DNA of 64,000 nt from an uncultured Luminiphilus sp. Its GTDB lineage: Bacteria; Pseudomonadota; Gammaproteobacteria; Pseudomonadales; Halieaceae. Each line of letters begins with the position of its first letter. Within the stretch, counting starts at the first letter, position 1. The notes under the pieces were generated by a model, which saw nothing but the letters and a program-made list of their open reading frames with translations, was not told the DNA's origin and searched no databases. Below, piece after piece: positions 7,754 to 17,022 of the stretch. The position numbers and the translations under genes are program-made. The stretch is from positions 62,001-126,000 of the forward strand of contig CALSUB010000001.1 of NCBI GenBank assembly GCA_943789425.1, given 5' to 3'.

Positions 7754-9412
7754 ATGTATCACCCTTTCTTCGGACTGACTGAGCAACCGTTCTCGATCGC
7801 TGTTAATCCGCGTTACTTGTTCATGAGTGATCGTCATCGCGAGGCGTTGGCTCACCTGTTATACGGTGTGGGGAGTGGCGGTGGATTCGTCTTGTTGACC
7901 GGTGAGGTTGGGACAGGGAAGACCACCTTAAATCGCTGTTTGTTGGAGCAGTTGCCCACCGACACGGATATCGCCATTGTGCTGAACCCAGCTCTGAGTG
8001 CCATTGAGCTGTTAGCGAGCGTTTGTGATGAGTTCGAAATTCACTATCCGTCTGACACGCAAAGCCTGAAAACGCTGACCGACGCGCTGCATCAGTTTTT
8101 GCTCAGCAATCATACCAAGGGTCGTCAGACCGTATTGATGATCGATGAAGCTCAGCATCTTGATTTTGACGTTCTGGAACAGATCCGGTTGCTGACCAAC
8201 CTTGAAACAGACGAAAAAAAACTCCTACAAATTATTCTGACCGGACAGCCAGAGCTGGAGTCGATGCTGGGGCGCCCCGAGCTTCGGCAGTTAAACCAGA
8301 GGATCACAGCCCGCTATCAATTGACGGCGCTGGATGCTCAAGAGACGCAGAACTATGTCCGTCATCGACTCTCGATCTCTGGCTTAACGATTGGTCGTTC
8401 CCTCTTCACTGCGTCAGCGTTGAGACGGGTGTTTAAATTAACAGGGGGCATTCCCCGGTTGATCAATCTATTGTGCGATCGGGCAATGATGGGCGCTTAC
8501 GGACGGAACGAACCGGTAGTGTCGGCGGCGATTGTCCGTCAGGCGGCGCAGGAGGTCTTCGGTGGGAGCACCGCGCCATTGGCGCGACAGCGCGGGGCGA
8601 CTGGCATAGGGAGTGCACGGCGAGTGGCGTTGGCTTTCGCTGTTCTGAGTACCATCTTGGCAGGTTTGCTGGCCTATAACGCCTGGGTGCCTGAGCGGAT
8701 TGCGGTCAGCGAAAGGGGCAACTCAGCCGAGCGCCCGGTAACGGATACCGTGGGGTCTGCGAACGCGCCGGTGGGTCCGGCAGCGGTTATGTCAGATTGG
8801 TTGGTAAGCCCCCGAGTTGCGGAGTCCGCCTTGTGGTCCCTGTGGCGTGATACGCCGTTGTCCAGCGACGCATGCGATGCGCCCGGCTCGTCTGGGTTGC
8901 GTTGTGAATTTGCCGATAGCAATACCTGGGATGCAGTATTGGAGCTGAATCGCCCAGTAGTACTTGATTTGCAACGTCGGAACCGCTTTGCAGCGGCGAC
9001 GGTCCTTTTGGCGGTAAAGGAAGAGGTGGCTACCGTGTTTACCGGCGCAGTGGTTTGCGAAGTCCCTTTGACGACGGTGGCTGATCGCTGGCAGGGGCGC
9101 TTTCGGTATTTTTGGGAGAGCCCTCCGGGTTGGACTGGGCCGGTGCGGATCGGTGATCAAGGCGCGGTGGTCGCTCACGTTGTCGGCCAATTTGCGCGCT
9201 TGGATAACTTGCCTGCGCCACCACTGACCATTTTTACAGAGGCGCTAGAAGCACGCGTGAAAGTATTTCAGACTGCAGTGGGGCTCAGGGTCGATGGCGT
9301 GATCGGTGTGAGAACGTTGCAAGCATTAAACGACAAGTTGGGGAGCGGCTTAACCTCAAGTAGGGCACTGCGCGGCGCTATCGAGCGCTTTGGGATTGAG
9401 TCATGTCGCTGA
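7754..9412 (+). CDS. gspA: General secretion pathway protein A (ExeA/GspA-type ATPase)
   Basis: Inner-membrane AAA+ ATPase that works with GspB to insert the type II secretion outer-membrane pore through peptidoglycan. The 552-residue protein begins with the family signature YHPFFGLTEQPFSI. It has Walker A GEVGTGKTT at about residues 50-58 and Walker B VLMIDEAQ near residue 130. A transmembrane segment lies at about 290-310. The C-terminus is a peptidoglycan-binding domain ending with FQTAVGLRVDGVIG and RTLQALN. gspB follows and overlaps it by 10 bases. The core gsp genes are not in this window, which is common for this detached pair. Confidence 0.92.
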   Translation: MYHPFFGLTEQPFSIAVNPRYLFMSDRHREALAHLLYGVGSGGGFVLLTGEVGTGKTTLNRCLLEQLPTDTDIAIVLNPALSAIELLASVCDEFEIHYPSDTQSLKTLTDALHQFLLSNHTKGRQTVLMIDEAQHLDFDVLEQIRLLTNLETDEKKLLQIILTGQPELESMLGRPELRQLNQRITARYQLTALDAQETQNYVRHRLSISGLTIGRSLFTASALRRVFKLTGGIPRLINLLCDRAMMGAYGRNEPVVSAAIVRQAAQEVFGGSTAPLARQRGATGIGSARRVALAFAVLSTILAGLLAYNAWVPERIAVSERGNSAERPVTDTVGSANAPVGPAAVMSDWLVSPRVAESALWSLWRDTPLSSDACDAPGSSGLRCEFADSNTWDAVLELNRPVVLDLQRRNRFAAATVLLAVKEEVATVFTGAVVCEVPLTTVADRWQGRFRYFWESPPGWTGPVRIGDQGAVVAHVVGQFARLDNLPAPPLTIFTEALEARVKVFQTAVGLRVDGVIGVRTLQALNDKLGSGLTSSRALRGAIERFGIESCR

Positions 9413-10329
9413 TTCTTGACGCCTTAAAACGTTCAGAACAAACGGATTCGATGGTCTCCCATGCGCCGGCTGACGCGCATCAGAGTGCCGGCGCCATGGT
9501 ACTGCGGCCGGCAGTGGCGGCGCTGTTATTGGGTGCGTTGTTAGGTGTCGGGGTGGCGACGTGGTTCTTGCGGGCGCCGCCTGATGATTCGGCGTCACCG
9601 AGCCCGTTAGCATCGCCCGTGAGGCCAATCGATTCGGGTCAGCCTGGCTCGCCGGCCGCGGATGATCAACCTAAGTGGTTAAATCGATCGAGTACAGAGC
9701 AAGTGCTCGCTGCTCGAGCGGAGTCACAATCGGTAACAGATCCATCGATGCGAGGGATGGCTGCGGCACCTTTGGAGGCGTCGTCCCCCTCACGTCTCGT
9801 CGACGCCGGGCCAACTGAGACCACTCGAGCAGTGGCGGAACTCAACGCTCAAATGTGGTCCGATTCGGAATTTGCTGACGTCGAAGCGCCAGACCGACCA
9901 TCAGTGGAAGCGCCAGACCGGGCGCGAGAAACCGTGGCGGGAGAGCCCAAAGTCCGTCAGTTGCCTGAGACCCGTAACGCGCCCAGTGAGGTCGCTGATC
10001 TTGGTAAAATCGCACCGCCCATCAATCTGGAGAAAGCGATAGCCGAGGCGGCTAATGCATTGGGTGAGAGGTCCTTAGTGCCACACGCGGCAACGATGAT
10101 TGAAAACTTGTCGCAGCAGCAGAAAGACGACATTCCGACGCTGATCTATTCTGCGCACGACTTCCAGACCGATGGCTCCGCCGCCGTCGAGCTCAATGGA
10201 CAACGATTGACGGTTGGCCAGCGGGCGGGACCGGTGATGGTAAAGGACATCCTGGTCGATAGTGTCATTTTAGAAAAGAGCGGCGTGACCTTCCGTCTGA
10301 CCGCACTGAATTCTTGGATCAATATGTGA
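9403..10329 (+). CDS. gspB: General secretion pathway protein B (GspB/ExeB)
   Basis: Partner of GspA in assembling the type II secretion secretin in the outer membrane. The 308-residue protein starts with the family-typical SLILDALKRSE, followed by one transmembrane segment (about residues 30-52). A long proline- and acid-rich periplasmic linker follows, then a C-terminal GspB domain (IYSAHDFQTDGSA, VELNGQRLTVGQ, VKDILVDSVIL). The linker contains an 8-residue unit (VEAPDRPS, then VEAPDRAR) repeated in tandem from a 24-base repeat at 9880-9927. Translation is coupled to gspA by a 10-base overlap. It runs tail to tail with the phosphatase gene, with only 9 bases between. Confidence 0.9.
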   Translation: MSLILDALKRSEQTDSMVSHAPADAHQSAGAMVLRPAVAALLLGALLGVGVATWFLRAPPDDSASPSPLASPVRPIDSGQPGSPAADDQPKWLNRSSTEQVLAARAESQSVTDPSMRGMAAAPLEASSPSRLVDAGPTETTRAVAELNAQMWSDSEFADVEAPDRPSVEAPDRARETVAGEPKVRQLPETRNAPSEVADLGKIAPPINLEKAIAEAANALGERSLVPHAATMIENLSQQQKDDIPTLIYSAHDFQTDGSAAVELNGQRLTVGQRAGPVMVKDILVDSVILEKSGVTFRLTALNSWINM

Positions 10330-10338
10330 GTGCGCGGG

Positions 10339-11760
10339 CTAGCGTGACGCCGGCGATGTGTTTTTAGCAAGGGGGGGTTCGGTGGCGCCCATTAGGAACG
10401 CGCTCATTGCATCGTGAACTTCGCGTTGTCGCAGAAAGGGTCGAAGCTGTTGCGCCCCTATTTCATTGGCAAACAAGGGGACGTTGGCCCCGGTATGCTC
10501 TTCGCTGAACCCATTATTGGTGGCGTAGTTAATCCGCATGACGCCCCCCTCAGGGGTGTTGATCCGTGCCGTCAGACCCGGAGAATAAATAGGAATGGGG
10601 TAGCCGCTGTACAGAGTGGGCTCGGGGAGTATCTGAGCTGCTTGGGCGTGATCGGCCGTCACAATGATCAGCGTATCGGGATGTTGCTGAGCGAAGTTCT
10701 GAGCATGATGCAGCGCCTCCTCGAGCTGTTCTATCTCGCCAATTGAGCCACAGGGATCACGTTTGTGGCTTTGCTTGTCGATGGAAGCGGATTCGATCAT
10801 CAGAAAGAACCCCTGGTCGTTATCAGTCGATAAGTGCTCCAGAGCGGTCTCAGTCATGATGGCAAGAGAGGGGGTATCGCCGTACGCTGGATTCGGCTCA
10901 CAGTCCATCACCTCGGGTTCTTTGGTGTCGCCAAGATAATCCGATAAGTAGTGCAGCCAGCCAGTCTCGGTCGCTTCAGCAGTCCGACCGTCCGTACCCT
11001 GCCAGCGAACAGCTAGCGTCTCCTCGCTAAACACGCCGATGAGCGGTTGCTCCGAGCTGGCACTTGCCAATTCCTCAACGCTTGTGACAACTTGAAAACC
11101 GTATCGCGCAGCCATCGCAGCGACGGTTTCATTATCAATGGTCCTCTGCTCAATGAATTTTTGTCCCCCACCCAATAGGATTGACGCGCCGCTGCTGACA
11201 AGCTGCTCTATGATCGATCCTGGGCCTTCATTATCTCTGGCGTCAGCCAGGCATGCTGGCTGAGGTATGCCGTAATACGTGCTGCCTAGCACTTCTTCAG
11301 GGCCCTCACAGCTGCGCGCCGAGACGTGAGTCAAAAAAGACGCGGGTGTGGCATCGGTGAGTGACGAAGTGGTGACAAGTCCAACCTTGAAGCCAGCTGC
11401 GATGGCGCGTTCGCCGATCGTCGTGACGTCACGGTCCCCGATGTCAGTCGCGATACGCCCCATGCTGGTGACCGCGCCTGTAGCCAGCGAGGTGGCTGTA
11501 TTGGCTGAGTCAGCAACATAACTGGGTGCGCCTGACGGCGTTACCGTTTCTACCTGCACTGATGCTCTGAAGGGCAGGTCGTCTACCTTAAGTTTGCCGC
11601 TCATGCCCGCGAGATAATTTCGTCCCATGGTGACATGCTGATCGTCGAAGCCGTCCCCAATAATCAAAATAACGTTCCGCATTCTGGCATCGGCAGCGCT
11701 GTCTAATGACAGAGCAAGCAAGGTAATCAGTAGCGCAACGGTTCGCGACATGGTGGGCAT
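10339..11760 (-). CDS. Alkaline phosphatase (secreted)
   Basis: A periplasmic metal-dependent phosphomonoesterase of the PhoA-like superfamily, 473 residues. It has a signal peptide (residues 5-25) and the first metal site NVILIIGDGFDD. The nucleophile motif ADSANTATSLATG places Ser85 as the phosphorylated residue. Further metal sites are MIESASIDKQSH, TADHAQA and EEHTGANV. ATG at 11760 has a GAAGGAA ribosome-binding site. It faces away from the ammonium transporter gene, so two nutrient-acquisition genes share a 128-base upstream region. I could not identify a Pho box in that gap. It releases phosphate from organic esters. Confidence 0.93.
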   Translation of the reverse strand: MPTMSRTVALLITLLALSLDSAADARMRNVILIIGDGFDDQHVTMGRNYLAGMSGKLKVDDLPFRASVQVETVTPSGAPSYVADSANTATSLATGAVTSMGRIATDIGDRDVTTIGERAIAAGFKVGLVTTSSLTDATPASFLTHVSARSCEGPEEVLGSTYYGIPQPACLADARDNEGPGSIIEQLVSSGASILLGGGQKFIEQRTIDNETVAAMAARYGFQVVTSVEELASASSEQPLIGVFSEETLAVRWQGTDGRTAEATETGWLHYLSDYLGDTKEPEVMDCEPNPAYGDTPSLAIMTETALEHLSTDNDQGFFLMIESASIDKQSHKRDPCGSIGEIEQLEEALHHAQNFAQQHPDTLIIVTADHAQAAQILPEPTLYSGYPIPIYSPGLTARINTPEGGVMRINYATNNGFSEEHTGANVPLFANEIGAQQLRPFLRQREVHDAMSAFLMGATEPPLAKNTSPASR

Positions 11761-11888
11761 TTCCTTCTGGGTCAGCGCGGAGAGTAATCCTGAGTGACGA
11801 GAATCACAATCGCTAGACCATTTGTCGTTTGGGTTTAGCGCTTCACGTGTGGCAAAATCCAGCTTTCTTTATCAAGGTCACGGCCCTC

Positions 11889-13208
11889 ATGTCTGTAAAA
11901 GCGATTAGAACTTCATTGGGACTCACAGCATTTTTATTGCCTGCTTTGATGAGTACACCCGCGATGGCGGACGCCATCTCTGGCGCCGACACCGCTTGGA
12001 TGCTCACTTCGACAGCGTTAGTGTTATTCATGACGCTGCCTGGGTTGTCGCTCTTTTATGCGGGCCTGGTTCGGGTGAAAAATGCATTGTCGGTTTTAAT
12101 GCAGTGTTTTGCGCTCACCGCATTAATGTCGGTCTTATGGTTTGTGATCGGATATACCTTAGCGTTTGGTTCGTCCGGTGTTGAGCAGGGTCCTTGGATC
12201 GGCGACTTGGGGAACCTGTTTTTGGCCAAGGTAACGATAGATAGCGTTAGCGGCTCAATTCCTGAAACGCTGTTCGTCATGTTCCAGCTGACCTTTGCTG
12301 TGATCACGCCCGCGTTAATTGTGGGCGGTTTCGCTGAGCGAATGCGCTTTTCGGCGATGCTAATTTTTAGCTCTTTCTGGTTGTTGCTGGTTTATGCGCC
12401 TATCTGCCATTGGGTTTGGGGCGGCGGATGGTTAGGTGCGATGGGTCTGCAAGATTTTGCAGGCGGTGCGGTGGTGCACATTACAGCGGGGGCGGCAGCG
12501 TTGGTTGCTGCGATGTCTCTCGGTGGAAGACGAGGCTTTGGTCAGACGGCGATGCCTCCGCATAATCTGACGATGACGGTAACGGGCGCAGGCATGCTGT
12601 GGGTCGGTTGGTTCGGTTTTAACGCGGGTTCGGCAGTGGCGGCGGACAGCAGTGCGGCAATGGCGATGTTGGTAACCCATTTGTCGGCAGCCTGTGGCGC
12701 GTTAGCGTGGATGGCTATGGAGTGGATCCGACATGGCAAACCGTCAGTGCTGGGGATTGTGACCGGCATGGTGGCGGGGTTGGGTACGATCACGCCCGCA
12801 TCGGGTTCTGTGGGACCGGCAGGTGCCGTCGTGATTGGGTTGACTGCTGGCGTCGTCTGTTACTTCGCGACGATTGCTTTGAAGAATCGGCTCAAAATTG
12901 ACGATAGCTTAGATGTATTTCCGGTACACGGGGTGGGGGGTGCGCTTGGCTTGTTCATGGCAGGTATTTTCTGCTCACCTTCACTGGGTCTGTTCAGTGG
13001 CAATGGATTCTCCGACGGCGTAACCACGATTGTCGGTCAGTTAGGTATCCAGCTGACGGGTATTGTTGCCACCTTTTTCTATACGGTGATTGTGAGCTGG
13101 CTGTTGCTTCGATTGGTTGATCGGTTGGTCTCTTTGCGCGTCGATCAGGAGGAAGAGACAGTGGGTCTCGATATTGTGCTGCACGACGAGCGTGGTTATG
13201 ACCTCTGA
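11889..13208 (+). CDS. amt: Ammonium transporter (Amt family)
   Basis: An inner-membrane trimeric channel that conducts ammonia/ammonium. The start is placed at ATG 11889, giving 439 residues with an N-terminal signal-like segment (LTAFLLPALM, then STPAMADA) followed by about eleven membrane helices. Amt landmarks are ADTAWMLTSTALVLFMTLPGLSLFYAG, the pore region HITAGAAALV with the first pore His, GWFGFNAGSA, and VHGVGGALG with a further His. An in-frame upstream codon at 11829 is possible but would add residues before the signal segment. No glnK-type PII gene is adjacent, although these usually accompany amtB. Confidence 0.93.
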   Translation: MSVKAIRTSLGLTAFLLPALMSTPAMADAISGADTAWMLTSTALVLFMTLPGLSLFYAGLVRVKNALSVLMQCFALTALMSVLWFVIGYTLAFGSSGVEQGPWIGDLGNLFLAKVTIDSVSGSIPETLFVMFQLTFAVITPALIVGGFAERMRFSAMLIFSSFWLLLVYAPICHWVWGGGWLGAMGLQDFAGGAVVHITAGAAALVAAMSLGGRRGFGQTAMPPHNLTMTVTGAGMLWVGWFGFNAGSAVAADSSAAMAMLVTHLSAACGALAWMAMEWIRHGKPSVLGIVTGMVAGLGTITPASGSVGPAGAVVIGLTAGVVCYFATIALKNRLKIDDSLDVFPVHGVGGALGLFMAGIFCSPSLGLFSGNGFSDGVTTIVGQLGIQLTGIVATFFYTVIVSWLLLRLVDRLVSLRVDQEEETVGLDIVLHDERGYDL

Positions 13209-13226
13209 GGATTAACTGATCGGGTT

Positions 13227-14159
13227 TCAGGTATGTGCCAGCAGCTCGTGGATGACCCCTTCGCGCAAAGCGCTCGCTGACGTGTTCATCGATTCGAGGC
13301 GCAGTCCGTCAAAAATACCCTGGGTAATGGCTAAGCCCGCTGTGACGACCGCTTTACGGTGTGCGCTCAGTCCCGCCAAATCGATATCGCCTACGCGATG
13401 GAAGCTCAGTAATTTCTGTCGGAGCGCGCTCAGTGATGCTTGGTCGATGCCCGATGGGCGCCAGCCAGCAGCGACAATGATTCGCTCTAGGGCGATGAGC
13501 GTTCCCGACGCGCCAATTGTCTCTTGCCAGGGGGCATGGCTGAAGCTTGGATAGAGCGCTGAGACCGCATGGCTTGCTTGTTGGCGCGCTGCATCGAACC
13601 GAGCCGCCGTGATGTCTCCGCCTGAAAAAAAGGCTTCACCATAGGATACGCAACCGAGGGGAAGGCTTTCTAAACGAAGTGGCTTTGCTTCGCAGCCTAA
13701 GATGAACTCGGTGCTGCCTCCGCCCACATCGATCACTAAATGAGGCGTTTGGTTATCGGAAAGGGTTTGCGCGACGCCAGTGTAGATGAGCCTCGCCTCT
13801 TCTTCGCCCTGCAGTATCTCAATCGGTGTGCCAAGCAGCGCCTCGGCTGGGGTAATAAAGTCACTTCGGTTCTTCGCTCGTCGTAATGCATGGGTGCCGA
13901 CCACTCGGATAGCGCAGGGACCGGTCTCATCAAGTAGTTGTTTGAATTGTTTTAGGCAGGCCAGCCCGCGACCAATCGCCGCCGGTGTTAGTGCTCCCGA
14001 ATCGGTTTCCTCGCCCAGTTGCACCCTTTCTGACAGAGTGTGAATCGGGCCTATTTGATCGTGATCGACCCGCGTGATGTTGAGGTGAAACGAGTTGCTG
14101 CCTAAGTCGACGGCAGCCAGGCAGAAGGCTTGCGGAGAGCGCGGCGAGGTTTCAGTCAC
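13227..14159 (-). CDS. Ppx/GppA family phosphatase
   Basis: An exopolyphosphatase or guanosine pentaphosphate phosphatase of the actin-like ATPase superfamily. At 310 residues it contains only the two core domains and lacks the C-terminal HD-like extension of E. coli Ppx and GppA. Visible motifs are VDLGSNSFHL near the start, the LQGEEEARLIYTGV loop with catalytic Glu, and the phosphate-binding VIDVGGGSTEF. It starts with GTG at 14159 without an obvious ribosome-binding site. Short forms cannot be assigned to Ppx or GppA by sequence reading alone. It converges on the ammonium transporter gene with an 18-base gap. Confidence 0.88.
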   Translation of the reverse strand: MTETSPRSPQAFCLAAVDLGSNSFHLNITRVDHDQIGPIHTLSERVQLGEETDSGALTPAAIGRGLACLKQFKQLLDETGPCAIRVVGTHALRRAKNRSDFITPAEALLGTPIEILQGEEEARLIYTGVAQTLSDNQTPHLVIDVGGGSTEFILGCEAKPLRLESLPLGCVSYGEAFFSGGDITAARFDAARQQASHAVSALYPSFSHAPWQETIGASGTLIALERIIVAAGWRPSGIDQASLSALRQKLLSFHRVGDIDLAGLSAHRKAVVTAGLAITQGIFDGLRLESMNTSASALREGVIHELLAHT

Positions 14160-14243
14160 GATGAAGGCCTGTGTCGACGGAGCGCCCTCTGAGAACGCTA
14201 CGACTTGTCGTATCCCCGGGCAGTGCGCTTTGGTAAGGCAGCG

Positions 14244-15311
14244 CTATGGGTGATAACACCGAGGTACCCGACTGGTCACACGAGTCATTAACTCGTAGCC
14301 AATGGTATTGCAATGTTGCGCGACCTCATCAACGCTGGGTTGAGAGCCCCATAGCACCGCGGGCGCGCCGACTTCGATGTGCGCGCAGTCGGTCACATCG
14401 ACTGTCACCATGTCCATTGAGACTCGACCCGCCAGTGGGGCAATGTGATCGGCGATACCGATCGGTGCGCCGTCACGGGCAGCCCAGGGGTAGCCGTCGG
14501 CGTAGCCGACTGGCAAGGTGGCGATGCGACTGTCGCGCTGTGCCACCCAGCGTCCACCATACCCAACTGACTCGCCACGTTTGACATCCCGAAGCGTGAG
14601 CACCGAGGTCGCAAAGCGCATGGCGGGTTGCAGAGTCTCGTCGTTTGGAAGTCCGTTTATTTGCCCTCCATACAGGGCGTAGCCCAGTCTTGCCCAGTCA
14701 CTGGCGCCCATTGAACGCGTGCGAGCGGCAGCCGAATTATGGAGACTGACAGCCCCTTGCCAGTCCTTTAGTTGCTCCTGCCAGGCCGCCAGCTGAAAGT
14801 TTGTCAGCTCCGCATCAGGATGCTCCGCTATAGCAAGGTGCGACATGAGCGTAATGTCGTTGATTCCTGCCGCGTGTAGAGCACTGAGTGCCTCGGGGAG
14901 CGCGTCTGAAGAGAAACCGAGCCGGTGCATACCCGTATCCAGTTTCAACCACGCTGCTGACAGGAGGGAGGCATGCTGTCCACACCAGGTCAGCTGTTCG
15001 CTATGGTGTAGCGTTGGCCACAGCGCCATTTCTGCCATCAAGCCGATTTCATCCTCTGACTGCGGCCCCTCTAATACCAAGATAGGTGCGGTGACACCCG
15101 CTTTGCGCAAAATAATCGCCTCTTCTGTCATTGCGACAGCCAGGGCGTCGACCTGAGCTTCGATATGTTTTGCTACGTGAACGGCGCCGTGTCCGTAGGC
15201 ATCGGCTTTGACGACTGCCATAAGTTTTTGCGCGCCAATACGCGTTCTCAACGTCACTACGTTCGCGCTGATCGCGCTTAGATCAATATGGAGTGTTGTC
15301 GCCCGCGCCAT
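14244..15311 (-). CDS. alr: Alanine racemase
   Basis: A PLP enzyme interconverting L- and D-alanine, 355 residues and so of normal family size. The PLP-binding lysine is Lys35 in VVKADAYGHG. The C-terminal domain contains GYGGRW, LPVGYADGYPW and RVSMDMVTVDVTD, which hold the second active-site residues. It is the last gene of a seven-gene operon, 2 bases after the transaminase gene. Beside a D-amino-acid transaminase it can turn over D-alanine made or consumed in D-glutamate transamination. Whether another alr serves cell-wall synthesis elsewhere cannot be seen here. Confidence 0.95.
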   Translation of the reverse strand: MARATTLHIDLSAISANVVTLRTRIGAQKLMAVVKADAYGHGAVHVAKHIEAQVDALAVAMTEEAIILRKAGVTAPILVLEGPQSEDEIGLMAEMALWPTLHHSEQLTWCGQHASLLSAAWLKLDTGMHRLGFSSDALPEALSALHAAGINDITLMSHLAIAEHPDAELTNFQLAAWQEQLKDWQGAVSLHNSAAARTRSMGASDWARLGYALYGGQINGLPNDETLQPAMRFATSVLTLRDVKRGESVGYGGRWVAQRDSRIATLPVGYADGYPWAARDGAPIGIADHIAPLAGRVSMDMVTVDVTDCAHIEVGAPAVLWGSQPSVDEVAQHCNTIGYELMTRVTSRVPRCYHP

Positions 15312-15313
15312 AA

Positions 15314-16171
15314 TCAGCGGTCAAACCGATACAGGTGAAAGAGGCGCTGTGCCTCAGACCACAGTGGACCCGGCTGGCCAGACCCCACTGGCTGACCATC
15401 GATCTGAATCACTGGAGCCAGCTCCTTGGTCGACGAGCTGAGCCAGATCTCTTCGGCGCTGCGGACTTCCGCACGCGTGACAGGACGAATTTCGACGCTC
15501 CAGTTGGTGTGTGCCGCCAAGAGGTCAAGGCAGAGGCGACGCGTCACACCGGGTAAAATGTGATGATCGAGTGCTGGCGTGAGTATTTTACCAGCGTCGA
15601 CAATAAACACGTTACAGGCTGCCGCTTCAGTAAGCTCGTCTCGTTCGTTGAACAACAGGACTTCCTGAGCTCCGTCATCAACGGCCTCCATCATATGCAG
15701 CACGTTACCCAGTAGCGCAGTCGACTTAATATCACAGCGCGACCATCGCTTATCGGTTCGGGTTACCGCAGTAAAGCATGTTGCAGTGGCAGGTGAGCCG
15801 TCTGATGGTGACGCGATCGTAAAAGGGTAGGCAAATAGGGTTGGGGTACTCTCTGCGGAAAAGGCATGCTGTCGCTTTTCTACGACCCCTCGAGTGATTT
15901 GAAGATACACCCCGTGATCACCGCTACCATTTTGTCGGCACAGTTCGTCAAGCAAGGCGACCAGTTGCTCGTTGGACTGGTTGATGGCCAGATCAATGCC
16001 CTCAAGGGAGTTTCTTAATCGCTCCAGATGATAATCCAGCGCCACAAACTGGCCTTGATAACTGGGAATGACTTCATAGACGCCATCGCCGAATAAGAAG
16101 CCTCTGTCCATCGGCGAGATGCGCGCCTCGGTCAGTGGAATAAAGTCGCCGTTGAGGTAAGCAATGGTCAT
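15314..16171 (-). CDS. dat: D-amino-acid transaminase (class IV)
   Basis: A fold-type IV PLP aminotransferase, most like D-alanine aminotransferase, which exchanges D-Ala and 2-oxoglutarate for pyruvate and D-Glu. The 285-residue protein has the family start AYLNGDFIPL and MDRGFLFGDGVYEVI. Lys149 in CDIKSTALLGN is the PLP lysine, and Glu182 in LTEAAACNVFIV is the cofactor-contacting glutamate. The start overlaps the DUF4392 gene by 4 bases. Branched-chain aminotransferase and aminodeoxychorismate lyase are related alternatives, but the adjacent alanine racemase and D-glutamate cyclase genes favour the D-amino-acid role. Confidence 0.88.
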   Translation of the reverse strand: MTIAYLNGDFIPLTEARISPMDRGFLFGDGVYEVIPSYQGQFVALDYHLERLRNSLEGIDLAINQSNEQLVALLDELCRQNGSGDHGVYLQITRGVVEKRQHAFSAESTPTLFAYPFTIASPSDGSPATATCFTAVTRTDKRWSRCDIKSTALLGNVLHMMEAVDDGAQEVLLFNERDELTEAAACNVFIVDAGKILTPALDHHILPGVTRRLCLDLLAAHTNWSVEIRPVTRAEVRSAEEIWLSSSTKELAPVIQIDGQPVGSGQPGPLWSEAQRLFHLYRFDR

Positions 16172-17022
16172 GCCGCCGCCGTCCTAGTCAGAATGGTATT
16201 GGCTTCTGCCAGCAGGTGGGGGCCTGCGTTGGCCGGAAATCCGTCTTCGGTTGGGGTGGGCAGCCCTGTGACACCATCTACCGCGCCAACTGCAACGAGG
16301 TAGGCCAACGCCTGTTGAATATCGAGCGCTGGATCGTTCAGCTTGTTATCTAACCACTGAACAAGGGCACAGAGAGCATAGGCAGCCCAATTCGACACGT
16401 CTGCCACGATTAATTCATCACAATCGCTAATCGCCGCCCTGATATCGAGAGAGCGGAGGGCTGCTTGAGCTTTGCCCATGCCTAACTCGTTGCCGCCATC
16501 TCCTATCGCAATCGTAGGACAGGTGGCGAGCTCGAGGTAGGGCTCGGCCGAGCTGCAAGCCGCTGATATATCGTCACCTGCCATGTTGTAACAATGACCG
16601 TCCGCCGCGGTCCCTGGGCGTTCGATGCTGATCACTAGGTCAGGTGGGGCCTGCTGATAAAGCAAAGAGACCGCGTCAGCGATCTCGCCACGGGTACCGG
16701 TAGCGAGTTCAGTACACAGGAAGTCTGTCGATAAAGCATGGGCGATGGGTCGGTCGGATAGGATCGTCGGCTGAGCGCCGCGTTGCCGTAAAAGCTGGTA
16801 TAACGCCATTGCGCCAGCGGGTCCGTCGGTCTCAAATGTGCCGGCTACTGGGAACCCCGTTAGGATATAAGCTCGCCCCGTGCATCCGTGAATCATGTCC
16901 GCAGCGCGCAGCAAGTAGCCTGGTTCTAGCGTTGCTCGCACATCCCGCATGCCCCGGTGATTATGGGCCACCAAAAGTGTTTCAAGCGCTTCTGAAGCAG
17001 TGAGGGTGGCCTGGTCTCTCAT
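16168..17022 (-). CDS. D-glutamate cyclase C-terminal-type protein (DUF4392)
   Basis: The 284-residue product matches the DUF4392 domain, which in mammals forms the C-terminal half of mitochondrial D-glutamate cyclase (DGLUCY). That enzyme converts D-glutamate to 5-oxo-D-proline. Conserved-looking segments are YILTGFPVAGTFETDGPAGA near residue 55, DLVISIERPGTAADG with the acidic cluster near 130, and AIGDGGNELGMGK near 172. It overlaps pxpC upstream and dat downstream by 4 bases each. The partner DUF1445 half is a separate gene at the head of the same operon (19381-20181). The domain assignment is good; the activity is inferred from the mammalian fusion and the neighbours. Confidence 0.82.
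   Translation of the reverse strand: MRDQATLTASEALETLLVAHNHRGMRDVRATLEPGYLLRAADMIHGCTGRAYILTGFPVAGTFETDGPAGAMALYQLLRQRGAQPTILSDRPIAHALSTDFLCTELATGTRGEIADAVSLLYQQAPPDLVISIERPGTAADGHCYNMAGDDISAACSSAEPYLELATCPTIAIGDGGNELGMGKAQAALRSLDIRAAISDCDELIVADVSNWAAYALCALVQWLDNKLNDPALDIQQALAYLVAVGAVDGVTGLPTPTEDGFPANAGPHLLAEANTILTRTAAA

Noticed and set aside
11851-11863. Sigma-54-like GG...GC pair upstream of the ammonium transporter
   Set aside because: The GG to GC spacing is 11 rather than 12 bases and the flanking consensus is poor, so it is not a credible -24/-12 promoter.
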